Shown here piece by piece: positions 24,774-35,109 of a stretch of DNA of 64,000 bases (positions are counted from its first letter, which is position 1; the number at the start of each line of letters is the position of its first letter). The notes beneath the pieces are model-generated. The model saw nothing but the letters and a program-made list of their open reading frames with translations, ran no database searches and was not told the origin of the DNA. Position numbers and translations under genes: made by a program. The stretch is from Leptasterias polaris (lineage: Eukaryota; Echinodermata; Asteroidea; Forcipulatida; Asteriidae): assembly GCA_037783415.1 (NCBI GenBank), contig JAZGTN010000036.1, positions 196,001 through 260,000 on the forward strand, written 5' to 3'.

Positions 24774-26299
24774 AACTTTGCAGACTTTGCGTTACCTTGC
24801 TCTCCAACTATGCTGAGGGAAAACATGAACTGGCAGTTTAAATAATGAACAAACCACTTAAAACCTTTAAAATCTTTAAAATGCTACTTTGAAGTACTCT
24901 TGAACACGAAATCTGAAAAAAGACCTAGCCCACCCCCAAAAATAAATAAATGGAAAAACAAATGAAAAAAAATAACAAAAACAAAAAACATATATATATA
25001 TAAATAAATAAATAAACTATTCTAAAATATAAAACACAATTTTTAATAGTAATTAAAAACTATAAATATCTTTTGAATGATAAAAAGATAACACATTGTT
25101 TAATAAGTTACTACTCAAATCATAAATATAGTGTTTTTAACAACATTGCAGGTTTTTTTTTTACAAGGAGATTTGTAACATATGCAGCATTATGAACATT
25201 CACAGGGCAAACAAGGCAATCAATCGCCTGTTGCAATGTTTTTCTCCATGAAGTATCAGGCCTGTATTTAGAATTGGTAGTCAGGCCATACCGACGCCCA
25301 AGGCTAACTGTAAAAAAATACTGGGCTCTTCATGCGCTGCTTAACGGTTAGCAAATTTTCCTGATAACTTTTGCACAAAAATTTGCTTAAGCCTTTGTAG
25401 TGTATTTCAGTTTTCACAGGTTAGCACAAAAATTAGGCAGTGCTTGTGCGTGGTCACCATGAATTTGCATTGTTATGTCATGAAAAGTTAGCAAATAATC
25501 CGTTAGCAAGTCTTTTCCTATGCTTACAGTTAAGCAGCGCTATAAAATGGAGGAAGCACAAAATCGGACTTGGTAAACACAGAAGCGTATGTAAGCGGGG
25601 CTATGAAATTGGGTCCAGCAAGCAGTCCAGTGGATATTTTGAGGCCTTGGTGTAAAAAATACTAAGCGGTTGATAAAATCTTCAATACCTTTATCATGTG
25701 CACTAGCCAAGTGCGAATGAATTCGTTGGAGTCTGCTCAAGTGAATCCGGCAGAGAAGGCACTCAAATACGGTTTTACCATTTTCAAGGATAATTTCTTG
25801 GAAAAGTTGGTCCATTTTTTCAGTCACATATGCTGCCTGCTGCGAGTTTGAAAGAGGAAAAAATCAATTATCAGGTTGATTATCAAAGAGAAGCCGGAGT
25901 GTATTCATAATACGGTAGTTGCGATAATCATAATCCTTCATCCTCCCGACGGTCACAGACCGGAGGGTTGCAAAGTAGGCTGACTGAAACATGGGCATTA
26001 TCCAATTACAGACCTTTTTGACCGACCGGTGCTCAGATTTGTCCATTCTTTTCGCTTTTCAAAATCATATACATTCTATTCTAAGAACATAGATTTAATC
26101 TATTTAATGATGCATGATGAATCAAAACAGAACACTGAACAACATCATCAAGAAAATATTTTGAAGTAAAAAAAGAAATTACACGCTCTAGTAGTAGGCT
26201 ATCCCAACGGGTTGTAAATTTTTCACTAAAATTGAAAATACAAATTTCCCGAGGCAAAATGTCCTCCCTGCACGTACCTAAAAAAGCTAGGGAAACCAT
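24774..26299 (-). other. Internal CACTA-like element segment with possible zinc-finger exons
   Basis: Two minus-strand open frames have some coding character. At 25827-25680 the frame reads FECLLCRIHLSRLQRIHSHL, a C2H2-like pattern (C-x2-C, then spaced His). At 26046-25864 it reads MDKSEHRSVKKVCNWIMPMF and further. They could be 5' exons of the CACTA transposase or a partner gene, but I could not join them by splice sites. A TA/AAATA-rich patch lies at 24950-25015. Confidence 0.3.
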
Positions 26300-27040
26300 G
26301 TGCAGACTGCTCAAAAATGCCTTCAAAATGTAGAAATTCTTGACACAGAATTACCATGGAGGTAGTCTACCTCCATGGAATTACCCTTGAAACCGACTTG
26401 AAACCCACTCCGTTATGAAACTATATGTAAATAGCCGCCTTGGAAAAAAAAAATCCAAAAGTCACCAACTAAGATTCAGAAGTCTGGTTCCCCGACCAAA
26501 TTTTCCTTTAAGAAATCATTTGTCAGGGAACCAGACTATTCTGAAAAGTTGGTGATGACTTGGAAATTTGTTTACATGGCGGCGGCCGTACGGTTTTTGA
26601 GTAACGAAGTGGGTTTCGAGTACTCCTAGAACTATGAGGTTCGATCCGCTATCGTCTCCACGAACCTCATAATATTAATAGAGTGATATGTACAAAATCC
26701 TATTCGAAACTTTTTTCTCCTTCACGTTTCTGCACCTACAGTTATTTTCCCAAACCGGATCTGGCCAAAATTAGGCTCTACGTGTTCTTTGTTCTCACAG
26801 TGAACTCGGCTCGGGTCCAGAAAATCCACTCCGCCAAAAAAAAGTTGCAACAAATTATAAATTCTCACCGTTTTCGAATAGGATTTTGTACATGTCACTC
26901 TATGACTAAATATTATGAGGTTCGTGGAGACGATAGCGGATCGAACCTCCAGTCATAGTTCTAGGAGTAGAAGTAGGTTTCGAGGGTAATTTTGTGTCAA
27001 GAATTTACACGTTTTTAAAGCATTTTTCAGCAGTCTACAC
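26300..27040. repeat. Fold-back repeat with nested hairpin
   Basis: The outer arms pair GCAGACTGCT...AATTCTTGACAC (26301-26346) with the complement at 26995-27040. The inner arms pair GGTTCGATCCGCTATCGTCT (26638) with the complement at 26930-26949, and GTACAAAATCCTATTCGAA (26690) with its complement near 26876. A second hairpin is nested at about 26452-26563, with AAGTCTGGTTCCC facing GGGAACCAGACT. A 23-bp palindromic insert (ATGGAGGTAGTCTACC...) interrupts the left arm near 26355. This looks like a MITE within a MITE. Confidence 0.75.
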
Positions 27041-27483
27041 TTGACGTCCAGTGTATAAGAACTTCAATTGTGTACAGAGGGCAGAGGGCATTTTTTTTTA
27101 TTGCCTTGGGAAACTTGTATTGTAATTTTATGAAAACGAGTGAAAACTTAACGTTTTTAATTTAACCAAAATGATTGGGACGGGTTCAGAACAGTAAGCA
27201 ACATAAAAGTTTTAAATCGAACCTTTTTAGTCATGTTTCGACGACAGCATCCTTTTAGTAAAGCTCCATGGTCGTCACTGTGAGCATCACCACATTGTGT
27301 GTAGTATGCTATGCTCGAGTCGTCATAGACACGACGAAACACATACACATACACATGTATACACAGCACATGTACACGGGGGTCACGGGGTCATATTGGA
27401 ACAAAATTGGCCGCGTTCCAGCTGCATCGCATGCATCCATATCCATGCAGCAGGCGATTTTTCCATGTAAGCCCATCACATCA

Positions 27484-27638
27484 CCGATCTATTAGGCCAC
27501 GCCCATTTCTCATTGACCAATCACAACCGCGAAATCCGATCACCATTTGAGCCGTTTGGTGATCTTTGCACTAATGGTGATCGGGTTTCGCGGCTGTGAT
27601 TGGTCAACTCGTAAGGAGGCGGGGCTTAATGGATCGAT
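27484..27638. repeat. Hairpin MITE upstream of the BEN cargo gene
   Basis: About 65-bp inverted arms, for example GACCAATCACAACCGCGAAA (27518) facing TTTCGCGGCTGTGATTGGTC near 27585. CCAAT and ATTGG words on both arms are typical promoter motifs and lie about 300-450 bp upstream of the ATG at 27926, so this hairpin may act as promoter sequence. Confidence 0.7.
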
Positions 27639-27925
27639 CTATTTCCCGCTCATGGACTTACCCATGAGGATCTAGCCAATCAAGTACCGCGAGGCTTAAA
27701 AAAAGTTTTGCTACAATTTTTGACTGGTACGCGTACGTCAGTGCAAAGTTATCTGTGTACTTACCTAGGACGGGGTGGCGTGAAAAGGTAAAGTACCAGG
27801 TAATTTTGTCGGCAGTCGGAACGTCGACGCGATTGATTGCGATCTCTCTACTTTCGATCTCCGAGTCAGTTTCCTTTCTCTTTTTTCGTGATTGCAAATC
27901 ACAAGGCCAGGAAGTTCCTTAGAAC

Positions 27926-30900
27926 ATGTCAGAACGGAGGAGGGTGAAAGCGACAGTTCATCCAGATGAAGGTATTAAAGTACATATAGGTCCAATGTTA
28001 CAACAATACATACATGTCTTTAATTATTCTTCGTTTGATTTTGTCAAATAAACTATTTTAAGAACTCATTTTTTTATTTATTTTTTTCTGCGGCCAGTAT
28101 TCAAAAACGGAACTTGGAAACTGACTGTATTGGTGAAATTGTGTTTACTCATTTATAGCTATCTATTGTGTGTTTTTGAATAGCTTGTACAGTGTGTACA
28201 ATATGTTAAATTTTGTGTACTAAAGGCAGAAACTGATGGAACTGGAACACTCATTTTGTCAACCAAACTTTGTGCACGAAAAATGAACAGAAGTGCAGTA
28301 CCAAATTTATGTCACTACCCAAAGTAAGGCCAAGTAAAATAAATAACATGCCGCCCGCTCCGATTTTGGAGGCCGCACCGAATTCTTTATTATTTGTTAT
28401 TTAAATTTGTTTTAAATAAATCTTTGAAATCAATTTACATATTGAGAGCTATTTCAAATGTATCCTTCATTTTTATTGTGCAATTTCATCATCTTTCTTG
28501 CATGTCGGCCTACAAAAAATGCTATTTCCACAACGCAATTGTGAGAAACTCCACATTTTCTTTGAAACGTTTTGCCCTTCACGTTTGCATGATCCTTACC
28601 AATAAATTCTTCTTTCATTAACTGCATACTTTATTCATCTCATCTATAATTTTGATATTGCATCACTTCGAACACAGCTACCTATTGTAATTGACTGTTT
28701 TATAGAAATATATTTTGGAAAGTCATAGGCCTACCAGCCAACTTGAACTTTTATGATAATTTTGATATGATTGATAACAATAAGTAACATCAAATTTTAT
28801 TTGACTGTAGGCCTATACTATTACTTAGTACTTTCCAGAGTCCCTTGAAAAAAATCACAAGTGTACTCGGATGGGATTTTCTTTTACAGTACTTAACACA
28901 CATTGTTGTATGAGTAAATCAAATAAATAACATTCTTTATCCCAATTCCAATATCATCTGAAACATTAAAATTGTATTTTTTCCCCCCGCAAACATGAAG
29001 TTAAATGGGCTGCTGTGCGGTTTTCGGATGGCATATTTAGTGGTGCTATCAAGGCAGATGTCATTGAGAATATGGATGGAGAACTCTGCCAAGATGGATT
29101 ATTAGAGAAGTGGGACAATTGCATGGCACCATGGCATGATGGAGGCATGTACTCAGCCCAATTAATAGAAATATCAAGTGAGTACTTTCTTTTCTATGGA
29201 ATTAACATAAATCAAACATGTTTGGTTAAACACAGGCAAGAAGACTTTAACTGCTTTCAATAAAAGCCTTTTGAGAAAATTTTATCTGAAAAATTCAAGG
29301 TTGTATTGCAAAAGTCTTCTTGGGTCACTACCTAATTTGCAACTTAATGTAGTGAAAGGATATTTGTCAATAATGTTGTTGATGAGCTTTAAAATGGCAA
29401 GAAAGAACAGTAGCACATTATTATATATTAAGTTTCTAAATTAAATAAACAAATATCTTTGTTTTATATACATGTAAGGGAATAACAGTGTTGGGACTTG
29501 GTTTTTACTGTGTTGTCCACTCACAGGGCTGTTGTAAACAATGGAAATAATAGGTTTATATGCACACATCAACATTTTTACCATTTCAGTGCGATGTGCA
29601 TTAGCCTGCAATGCCAATGAAACTTAATTAAGATGCTTGAAGCACAGAAACTAGTTGTACATTTATTGTAGTTTCACTTTGGTTTCTGCATTAATATATG
29701 TATCACAACTAATTGTAGTTAATTATTTTTGTGATGCACTGAACACAGCTGACAAGGAGAAGGTTATCATTGCAGCAAAGAAGGAAAAGAGAAGATCAGC
29801 TTTGGCAAACAAGACAGCAGCTGTAGCAAAGGTAAGTAAACAAACGTGTTTAAGCCTAGCAGGACAAATGTGCCCGACCAAATTTTTGCCCTGCAATTGA
29901 CGCCATTTGAGAATACTATACTTGTGATTGCGCGCATGTAATCTTTTCATGCACTAGCCTATATTAGTGAGACCAATGTGACCGTGTTTCAGCCAACAAG
30001 AATAAAGAACCAGCAAGATGTTTGTTATAAACCAAGATAGTTTACACTTAACATGCCTATTCTCCCTGTTTACAGCTTACTGTACCCGAGTCACCAGATG
30101 TACAGCAAAGGACTATCCCGCTCCCTCCAGCGAGATTACCCTTCAAACCTTCTTCAAAATCAGCACCCACAACCCCCACACCAAAGCCACCATTGTCTCA
30201 ACCGTCATCACCGTCAAGACACTTGGAGCCATCTAAGTCATCATCTACGCAACTAGCGACCTTGCCCTTCAAACCATCTTCAAAGAAACCCAAGTCAGTG
30301 CCCACTACCTCCACACCGAAGCCACCCTCGTCTCAATCATCATCAGTTTTCAGACAATTGAAGCCAGCAACATCTAAAGCACCACATACACATCTAGCGA
30401 CCTTGCCCTTCAAACCGTCTTCAAAGAAACCCAAGTCAGTGCCCACTACCTCCACACCGAAGCCACCCTCGTCTCAATCATCATCAGTTTTCAGACAATT
30501 GAAGCCAGCAACATCTAAAGCACCACATACACATCTAGCGACCTTGCCCTTCAAACCGTCTTCAAAGAAACCCAAGTCAGTGCCCACTACCTCCACACCG
30601 AAGCCACCCTCGTCTCAATCATCATCAGTTTTCAGACAATTGAAGCCAGCAACATCTAAAGCACCACATACACATCTAGCGACCTTGCCCTTCAAACCGT
30701 CTTCAAATAAACCCAAGTCAGTGCCCACTACCTTCACACCGAAGCCACCTTCATCTCAATCAGTGGAGCCAGCTTCTAAGGCATCATCGACACATCTCAC
30801 GACTTCAAAGAAACCAAAGTCAGTACCCACTACCTCTACTCCGAAACCACTGTCGTCTCAATCATCATCAGCTTTCAGAGAGTTGGAGCCAGCATCATCC

Positions 30901-31962
30901 ACACATCTAGCGAACTTGCCCTTCAAACCATCTTCAAGACAACACTTGGATGAGCCAGTGGAAACAGCCTCTTGTGAAAGGTTTGTACATGTGCATTTAA
31001 TAGTTTTAATTCTTTTGAAATGTGTCAAATTAAAATTCACATACTGGCAGCATGCAAAGTCAAAAATGTGTTGCAACATTAAAGGGCTTGTGATACATGA
31101 GGGTGCAGTTGTGTGAACCCATAACAGGAACAGAGTCTAACAGGAGCATTAACAATTTATAAAATCAAGATTCCAAATTTTGCCAAAGAAAATGTCACCT
31201 CAAAATATGTACTGACAAGTCTAAACACTCATTAATAAGACCCAAATATAAGTGGTGGAGTTTCCATTGAAAGAAAAGTAAAACGTGCGTGTGTGCCCTG
31301 TGAAGGAGTAGCCCCTTGAGATAAAAGGCAGTTTGTGATAGTTTTAAAGTCAACAGGTAAGTTGTCAAGTATAAGAATATGGTTGGTGCATAGCTTTGGT
31401 TAGCTTAAATTGACAAGAGTTGTGAGGTGTCAACAGCATCACTGGTTTTTAATGCATCTGTGATGTACTTAGCCCATTGCATGACATGCAAAAGTAAGAA
31501 ATTATGATTGAAATGTTTTGTTTTTACAGGTTTGCCACATATCAAGAATTCAAGCAACTCAAAAGAACTTACGAGTCACGAATCCAAAACCTTGAAGAGG
31601 GTTTTGAGGTACTACAAAGAAAAGTTAGGAAATTGTCAAAATGTAGTAGTCAACAGCCCCAAGTGAGTGAACCTTTAATAAATGAGAAGATATCGATTGC
31701 AGAGCTGAAGAAAAACATGGATGCCGTCAGGATTGCTTTGCTTTCTGTTTTTGATGGAGATTATTTGATGACACATTCTGTCAGTGGTAAGCGAAGTAAT
31801 CGCTCTTCATCAGATGTTAAACCCCCCCTAGATCAAAGTGTTTATCAAACTATACTTTGGGCTTTAAAAGAAAAATTTCCAGGTTTGACAAAAGCTGATG
31901 TTACAAGTAAGGTTCATGCAGTGCAAAAGTCGCTTGTAAGAAATGCTGAACAAGTGGCTTAG
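27926..31962 (+). CDS. BEN-domain protein carried by the CACTA-like element, five exons (gene B)
   Basis: Exons: 27926-27971, 29001-29177, 29749-29831, 30076-30980, 31530-31962. Phases fit at every junction, total 1644 nt (547 aa). The N-terminus MSERRRVKATVHPDE leads into a small domain (VKWAAVRFSDGIFSGAIK...MYSAQLIEIS) like that of gene A. A basic exon follows (KEKVIIAAKKEKRRSALANK). Exon 4 is a Pro/Ser/Thr/Lys-rich tract built of 47-residue repeats. Exon 5 has a short coiled coil (QEFKQLKRTYESRIQNLEEG) and a C-terminal BEN-like domain (DAVRIALLSVFDGDYLMTHS, SGKRSNRSSSDVKPPLDQSV, ALKEKFPGLTKADVTSKVHA). The gene is intact while the neighbouring transposase is decayed. Probable role: DNA- or chromatin-binding protein in the nucleus; whether it helps the transposon or is a captured host gene cannot be told. 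A purely host gene is unlikely, since it lies wholly inside defined transposon borders. Confidence 0.8.
30253..30816 (+). repeat. 141-bp in-frame coding minisatellite in gene B exon 4
   Basis: The unit encodes 47 residues (LATLPFKPSSKKPKSVPTTS, then TPKPPSSQSSSVFRQLKPAT, then SKAPHTH). Copies start near 30253, at 30394 and at 30535, followed by shorter diverged copies from 30676. The central copies are almost identical at DNA level, indicating recent unequal exchange or conversion. The length is a multiple of three, so the frame is kept. Confidence 0.9.
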
Positions 31963-33539
31963 GAACAGTAGAGCAATTTTTCACAATGACAGTTAAAGTT
32001 ATTGTCCTGATTCATAATAGTTTTCTTTAAAGTTGCACAACCCAACTTTATGCCGATTTGACATAACACTTTAAATTTAAATGTAAATTAACTAATGTTA
32101 ATCACAGTCTTTTGCCCCTTTTTATTAAAAAAAATCAAAAATGTTGTACTTTTGAGCTGTCAGGATTTATTTCTGCAAACCGTTAACTTCGACTTAGATT
32201 GGGTAATAGGCTACCTTCATAGATCATCTAGCTGGACCATCACTTTCACCTGCCTCTGTTCTAGCTGCCTTGTTTAATCCAACTGCTGTTGACAAAATTA
32301 CCTAACTTTGCCTTTTCATCCCTAAAGAAAATAGAATATTCCTCATAATTGGTACAAAGATGGGCTTTTATTTATTACATCTTTCTTGCAAATGTTCCCA
32401 AATGTTTGTTTGTATTGTACTTAAAATATTGGATCTAGGCGGTTGCTTTATAAGGATAAGAATTTTCAATGTTTCTAAAATGAATTTTAAAGTTACCTGA
32501 ACTCTGTCCCTCACATGAGGGAAGGAAGTTATTGGACAATATGGGAGACGATGTTGACCAGATTTATAAAGTGAGGGACGGACATGTTTACACACGTAGG
32601 TACATTCACATTGTCATAACGTGCATAAAGCATATATATTTAAAATTCATAAAAATTATTTTTCAATTGGTGTGACACCTAAGCAACAGTATCAAGCAAA
32701 ATACACTATCAAATTGGATAAATTTATGCATGATCAATAACAGAAAGGGACGGACAACGCATTACACATAGGATGGGGTTAGGGAGTAAGAGTAGTTTAG
32801 TGTTTCAAAAGTCTTGAATTATTAGACTGTTGTGTTTGATGCGCTAACTTAGTGTGTCCAATGAAAAAAGAAACTCGTCTTATCAGGTAAATTAATTGTT
32901 AAAATAAAACATTATTTCTTCAAAAGTTTATGAGTTCATTCTATTTTTCTTTCATGTGACATTACCAAAGGGTTGATGAAAGGTCATGGATGACCGAGCA
33001 GAGGCAATTTAAATTTACTTGAGTCATGTGTACAGTACATGAATGCCTTCCTGAACAAAACCAAATCTGAAAAAGCAACATCAAATTGTCTCTGATCAGT
33101 CATGTACAGACGCTACCATCTAAATTTCATATCACAGGAAATCTTTCACCTGAACATACCATATTTTAATTTGTATTTTCATGTTGACATGTTGTAATTA
33201 TTGGTGTCAAATAAAGTTACATTGTGACGGCAAGATATTTTTTGTATCGTTTTGTTTTTTTATCTGTGGTGTTTTTTATCTGTGTTTTTTTATCTGTGGT
33301 GTCTGCTGACTGCTCTGCTGTGCCTGCTGTGCGGGACGACTTAAACAACACACTGAATTTCTGGTGCTGTTGTTTTGAATAATTATAATTAAAAACTCCA
33401 GGATTGAGTGCAGCAAAAGCGCTGGCCTTGACGCCTGCTCCATTTTGTGTACACATGTAAAACTGTCTCTGACTATAAAGTGACTGTATTATAATACAAA
33501 GACTATGAAATGTTGTCAGTTGATAGTCGGAAGCCTTGA
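31963..33539. other. 3' flank of gene B within the element
   Basis: I see no further gene. AATAAA words lie near 32903 and 33210. A short repeat of TTTTTTATCTGTG words lies at 33250-33300. Minus-strand open frames here show no family resemblance. Confidence 0.4.
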
Positions 33540-33722
33540 CCATGACTGGCAATGGTTTGACCACAAAGATAGGGTATGTTCCAATTACCAATCCTTGTCA
33601 TACCATTGTCATTCATTGTAATTTTTTATTGTCGACTCATTGTCAACCATGTTTCAACATTATGGTTTGACAATTGTCAAGTCATAATCTATCATGTTTT
33701 GACCATCATCCCAAAAGCAGGG
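33540..33722 (-). repeat. Right subterminal repeats and TIR of the CACTA-like element
   Basis: Contains AATGGTTTGACCAC, CATTGTCATTCATTG, CATTGTCAACCATG, TTTGACAATTGTCAAG and TTTTGACCATCAT, ending in the exact TIR complement CAAAAGCAGGG at 33712-33722, then the duplicated TA. Confidence 0.75.
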
Positions 33723-34144
33723 TATGTAGTCAGACATGTAAAAACCTCTGACATAGTAGACTGGAAGTCATACGGACAAGCCATGGGCATTCTGAAATGC
33801 AGGGAAGCGGGTGATGGTAGTTCCATCGACTGGACAAAAGTCAAACAAATCAAAATTCACAAAGATCTGGCCAATGTGATTAGCTTCAAGACTTCACACA
33901 CACAAAAAGAGTTTAAAACTCTTACACTGGGAAATTTGCGCAACCTCCGTTTTGCTAAGAATACTCCCCTGTCCTAAACCAGATCTTCCCAAATCTTCCC
34001 AAATCATTGTACCGGGTAGTCCAATAGACCTAAATCGTCAGCAGGGAAATACAAAGATCTACTATGTCTTTGCACAGGGTCCTGCCCAGTAAATGCCCAA
34101 AAAGATCTTGTCGACTTTTACAAAAACTTGCCCCATGAGGAATG
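33723..34144 (+). pseudogene. 3' part of the interrupted DDE-type transposase-like gene
   Basis: After the TA, the frame continues from 17072 as YVVRHVKTSDIVDWKSYGQA, with GSSIDWTKVKQIKIHKDLAN and TQKEFKTLTLGNLR, to a stop at 33977. Family-like sequence continues in other frames (LPKSLYRVV, KYKDLLCLCTGSC, VDFYKNLPHEE) to about 34144. At least two frame changes follow the stop; a 10-bp tandem duplication of AATCTTCCCA near 33992 is one visible cause. The gene was therefore also damaged independently of the insertion. Confidence 0.7.
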
Positions 34145-34852
34145 ATCAAAATGGTAGTCCAATGTATCTCTGACTGATGTGTCATTCAACCTATCTCTTG
34201 TGGTTACCCAAATGATTTTCCTCAGACAGGTCATCTCGAAGACAAATAGTCTGTTTCCATCACCTTTCTTCACTGTCCAAGTCTTTGATCCATAAGTGGC
34301 TATTGATAGGATGAGTACCCTGTATATTTCCAGTTTGGTTTTAATGTTGATATTTGATGATAATTCCAAATCGTATTCAGTTTTTGTATCGCTCCCATAG
34401 CCAGTCCAATCCTTCTTTTGATGTCATTTTCACTACTACCAGAAACTGAGATGACTCCCCCAAGTAAATAAAATTGTTGACCTGATCCAGTTGTTTTCCC
34501 TTATGGATACAGAAACTTTTGTTTTTACCTTGCTGGTGAATTGGACTTCAGTTTTGCTGATGTTAATTGTAAGCCCAAACTTTCTGCTCTCTTCATCAAC
34601 TTTTAAAACTAAGCGCTGAAGATCACTTTCTGATTCTGCCTTTATGTCATCAGCAAATCTAAGATTGTTGATTACTATGGCTCCTATTGGAACCTCTTGT
34701 ACTGAGTGTCGCAAGACTAACTCATGTAGTAGGCCTATGTTCAATTGTTTGGGTAACAATAATTATACAGCCTTGCCTTATACACCTGTAGAGGTTGAGA
34801 GCCAGTCTGTGGAGTTTCTGTCCACTCTCACTGTACTTTTTGAAGCGTTGTA
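34145..34852 (-). pseudogene. Non-LTR retrotransposon reverse transcriptase relic
   Basis: Minus-strand fragments in several frames: VRVDRNSTDWLSTSTGV (34840-34780), NNLRFADDIKAESESDLQRL with the catalytic (F)ADD motif and KFGLTINISKTEVQF (34680-34540), and KTKLEIYRVLILSIATYGSK, TWTVKKGDG, TCLRKIIWVTTRDRLND (34350-34160). This order (palm, FADD, thumb, C-terminal part) is that of LINE reverse transcriptases. Multiple frameshifts mark it as dead. It may continue beyond the piggyBac insertion at 38239. Confidence 0.75.
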
Positions 34853-35109
34853 TTAACCCTATCAGTACCACGGGCGACAAATGGCACATATTTGGGGTCA
34901 TTCTTCCCGACCAGGGCTCCATATGGCACCTTGTCAAATGTATTGTTTAACGACCAGTGGCGCTTATTGGTCCCCACCCATAATGCTTATTGAGAAAGTA
35001 ACAAGGGCGCCCTCTATTGGCGAATTCGTTAATCCCATTGTTATTTATAGCGTTCCCCCGCGGACCTGTTGGCGCGCATTCATTCAAACGAACAAGTGGC
35101 TGCAACATT

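Larger units (their letters stand above)
17073..33722 (-). mobile_element. 16.65-kb CACTA/EnSpm-type (CMC) transposon carrying a BEN-domain gene
   Basis: The left end is CCCTGCTTTTG at 17073-17083 and the right end is its exact complement at 33712-33722. Both are flanked by TA (17071-17072 and 33723-33724). Deleting the element and one TA joins the interrupted DDE frame perfectly (...NSCP + Y + VVRHVK...), direct evidence of insertion and exact borders. Both ends have dense subterminal TTGACCAT/TTGACAAT words in both orientations, the kind of array that CACTA-type transposases or partner proteins bind. Contents, left to right: decayed CACTA transposase (minus), 3.4-kb palindrome, possible zinc-finger exons (minus), small fold-backs, intact BEN gene (plus). 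The short TIR and TA duplication differ from classic plant CACTA (CACTA ends, 3-bp duplication), so an EnSpm/Mirage-like lineage is possible. Confidence 0.82.

Noticed and set aside
24471..24845. About 120-codon frame with a twin at 21328-21669
   Set aside because: Both are the same sequence in the two palindrome arms. There is no recognised domain, splice support or codon evidence, so not called as genes.
17073..33722. Giant virus-like or Maverick/Polinton element
   Set aside because: No polymerase B, integrase, ATPase or capsid genes; the TIRs are only 11 bp and the transposase is CACTA-type.
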